Part shown: positions 29,119-31,156 of the stretch, one piece after another | Position numbering within the stretch: the first letter of the stretch is position 1 | How the letters are laid out: the number at the start of each line of letters is the position of its first letter | Virus record (IMG/VR): IMGVR_UViG_3300030098_001409 | Coordinates: 1-31,156 of that record | DNA: 31,156 bases | Source of the DNA: a virus | Strand: one strand, 5' to 3' | Position numbers and translations under genes: made by a program | Notes under the pieces: generated by a model | What the model was told of the DNA's origin: nothing | The model's database searches: none | Seen by the model: only the letters and a program-made list of their open reading frames with translations

Positions 29119-31156
29119 TGGGAACAATAACTAGATCACATTCTTTTGTTGCAGGAGAAAAACCTACAGACGATCAATGGAATGTAGACATTGATCAATT
29201 ATTTACTCTGATTAATGGTAATTTAGATGAGTCAAATATAGACTATTCTTCTGGTGATGGGATTGTCACATTACAACAAACACAAACTATTACTGGGACA
29301 AAAACTTTTGATGCGGCGACGACTTTTAATACGTCAATACTTCCTGACTCTACAGGGGGTGCTGATATGGGGTCTGCGTCGCAAGAATGGGGAGATGTAT
29401 ATGTCGCAGATGACAAATTCATAAAGTTCGGTTCAGACCAGAATGTATTTGTAGGCTACGATGAAACTACTACGGACTCTCTGAAATTCGCCGCAACTGA
29501 AGGCGCTGGGTTGGCTATTACGTTAATGGCTGATGAAGGCGATGATGCAGGTGATGAGTGGAAGTTGAATGTAGCTGATGGAGGAACGCTAACTCTCGGG
29601 AATGACATAGCGTCGGCGGGTACATACGTTACTGGCTTGACGATAACTCCAAATTCTACTACTGCTGCCTGGCTGATGGATTTTGAGGGTGATATAGATG
29701 TAGGCGGAGATACGTTGTCGTTTAATGGTGCCGCAACGATTGATACTAGCGGAAATAATGCGCTGTCTTTGGATGCCGGAAGCGCTACGCTAACTCTGGA
29801 CGGCGGAACTATAGAGAGTGATGCAACTACACTTTCATTCGATGCTGCTACTACTATTGACACAAGTGGGAATAACGCTTTATCACTTGATGCGGGTAGT
29901 GCAGTACTTACTTTAGATGGAGGCACTATTGAAAGTGATGCCTCTACATTTAGTTTTGACGCTGCTGCTACCATAGATACGAGCGGAAACAACAACCTTA
30001 CTTTAAATGCAGGCACTGGGACTATTGTCGCAACTGCTGGTGATGTTACAGTATTTGACGATAATAACAATGCAGATGTATCTATGAGTATCGGAACATC
30101 TGCTACGGAAGCACTCGTCGTTCAGGCACTCAACGGTGGCAGTAATAAAACCCTGGAAGAGCTGCGGTTTACAACTAAAACTGCAAGCAGTACGGGCGAT
30201 CACGGCAAAATGAGTTTCTATGTCGATGAGACTGAAATTGCTACTATTGACGATGGGGGCATTGATCTCGCTAGCGGGTTGGAGTTTTCTGTTAATGGCA
30301 CTGCAGTGGGTAGCGGCGTAGATGCTACAAATGGCGTAGATAATCGCATAGCTACATTTAGCGATTCAGATACAATTAATGGCGAGGCCAATCTCACATT
30401 TACAGGTTCGGCACTTACGTGTGTTGGCACTGTTACTGTAGGCGTAGATGACACGGGTCACGATGTCAAATTTTTTGGCGCGTCTGCTGGCGCATTTATG
30501 CTTTACGATGAATCTGCGGATACGCTGGAGGTGCGCGGCCCGTCTGCTGATGCTACTACGAGTACGGGCAAACTCAAGCTGACCACGGCACTAACTGACA
30601 TTAACGACAACGATGTGTTAGGCCGTATTGATTTTGCTGCGCCGTTGGAAGCTGGAACGGGCGATTCGCAATTAGCAGGTGCCGCTATATGGGCCGAAGC
30701 CGAAGCGACATTTGCCGCTGACGATAACAGTACCGCACTTGTATTTGCGACCAATACATCTGATGCCGCAACGGAGCGTATGCGGATCGACTCCAGTGGC
30801 AAGGTTGGCATTGGCACAGCAAGCCCAAGCAAGCGACTTGAACTTACTGATAGTTCAGCAGGTAGCAGTTTTGATTTTTTTAACACAAGTGCTTCTCAGA
30901 GTGACACTGTTTTCAGAATGAATGCTTCAAGATCTGCTAACTCTGCATATAATTTTTTTAAAATGTATTCGGGGTCTGGTTTTGGCGATACTGAATTTGC
31001 TTTTCGCGGCGACGGAAATGCGTACGCAGACGGTTCGTTTTCTGGAAGCGGTGCTGACTATCAAGAGTTTTTTGAGTCGAGCGACGGCAGTGCGTTAGAA
31101 GTCGGCAAATCGGTGGTGATGGATGGGAATAAAGTTAGAGTATATAACGCATCGTC
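29118..31156 (+). CDS. Tail fibre protein, 3' end missing at window edge
   Basis: An open frame of 679 codons from a TAATG overlap to the last base. The start SHSFVAGEKPTDDQWNVDID and LFTLINGNLDESNI match the N-terminal adaptor of many fibres. The middle consists of beta-rich repeats (IDTSGNNALSLDAGSATLTL), then MRIDSSGKVGIGTASPSKRL, a stem motif common in fibres. The last part, YQEFFESSDGSALEVGKSVV, resembles the Peptidase_G2/IMC autoproteolytic region, which usually precedes a C-terminal chaperone. It would be the host-recognition protein. The rest is beyond the edge. Confidence 0.8.
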   Translation, partial: MGTITRSHSFVAGEKPTDDQWNVDIDQLFTLINGNLDESNIDYSSGDGIVTLQQTQTITGTKTFDAATTFNTSILPDSTGGADMGSASQEWGDVYVADDKFIKFGSDQNVFVGYDETTTDSLKFAATEGAGLAITLMADEGDDAGDEWKLNVADGGTLTLGNDIASAGTYVTGLTITPNSTTAAWLMDFEGDIDVGGDTLSFNGAATIDTSGNNALSLDAGSATLTLDGGTIESDATTLSFDAATTIDTSGNNALSLDAGSAVLTLDGGTIESDASTFSFDAAATIDTSGNNNLTLNAGTGTIVATAGDVTVFDDNNNADVSMSIGTSATEALVVQALNGGSNKTLEELRFTTKTASSTGDHGKMSFYVDETEIATIDDGGIDLASGLEFSVNGTAVGSGVDATNGVDNRIATFSDSDTINGEANLTFTGSALTCVGTVTVGVDDTGHDVKFFGASAGAFMLYDESADTLEVRGPSADATTSTGKLKLTTALTDINDNDVLGRIDFAAPLEAGTGDSQLAGAAIWAEAEATFAADDNSTALVFATNTSDAATERMRIDSSGKVGIGTASPSKRLELTDSSAGSSFDFFNTSASQSDTVFRMNASRSANSAYNFFKMYSGSGFGDTEFAFRGDGNAYADGSFSGSGADYQEFFESSDGSALEVGKSVVMDGNKVRVYNAS
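29727..29960 (+). repeat. Two 117-bp tandem repeats in the fibre gene (third partial)
   Basis: Units 29727-29843 and 29844-29960 each code for 39 residues and differ at five. A third begins at 29961 and fades after about 17 residues. At the nucleotide level only about eight codons are identical between the two units, because most third positions changed. They are elongation repeats of the fibre shaft. Confidence 0.8.

Noticed and set aside
29456-30070. 204-codon open frame antisense to the fibre gene
   Set aside because: It lies opposite Thr/Ala/Gly-rich repeats and has repeated low-complexity Ser/Ala/Val sequence. It is a shadow of the fibre gene.

Overview
The window looks like one end of the genome of a short-tailed, tailed dsDNA bacteriophage (podovirus-like), probably a marine phage of an AT-rich type. 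The evidence is the gene order: terminase, portal, scaffold, capsid, short-tail adaptor and nozzle-like protein, large ejection-type proteins with a lytic transglycosylase domain, then a fibre. There is no tail-tube or tape-measure series typical of long tails. I see no integrase, repressor, tRNA or CRISPR. DNA polymerase, primase/helicase, RNA polymerase and lysis genes are not here and would have to lie outside the window. The last gene (fibre) runs off the right edge.

Left block (1-6914, minus strand): compact, overlapping DNA-metabolism and hypothetical genes. The recognisable core is a recombination module: a Cas4/RecB-type PD-(D/E)XK nuclease, a Sak4-like ATPase and an SSB/DUF669-like protein. 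A protein of the pyrimidine-dimer-glycosylase-like MSMEG_6728 family and several small phage orphans accompany it. Two of the orphans share the same C-terminal tail. The block ends at the left edge in an elaborately folded RNA element followed by eight U.

Control regions: 5465-6118 holds four 27-bp repeats, an AT-rich core and inverted GAAAC repeats, and resembles a replication origin. 6915-7749 separates the two divergent blocks. It holds two leftward sigma70-like promoters with A-rich upstream sequence, one rightward sigma70-like promoter, ten abutting copies of a ~20-bp repeat and a perfect G+C palindrome. A 23-bp motif recurs six times (6044+, 7712+, 14601+, 24384+, 4201-, 649-), mostly just before genes. 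It looks like the promoter of a phage-encoded single-subunit RNA polymerase.

Right block (7750-31156, plus strand): an ADP-ribosyltransferase-like polyvalent protein, a small HTH protein (possible small terminase), large terminase, portal, zinc-ribbon protein, scaffold, major capsid protein, an abundant-looking accessory capsid protein, a 42-residue basic peptide, adaptor, nozzle/stopper, a 1247-residue coiled-coil protein, ejection proteins and the fibre. Most junctions are ATGA or TAATG overlaps, so the block is probably translated as a coupled operon. The 23-bp promoters before the scaffold gene and the transglycosylase gene would add late transcripts inside it.
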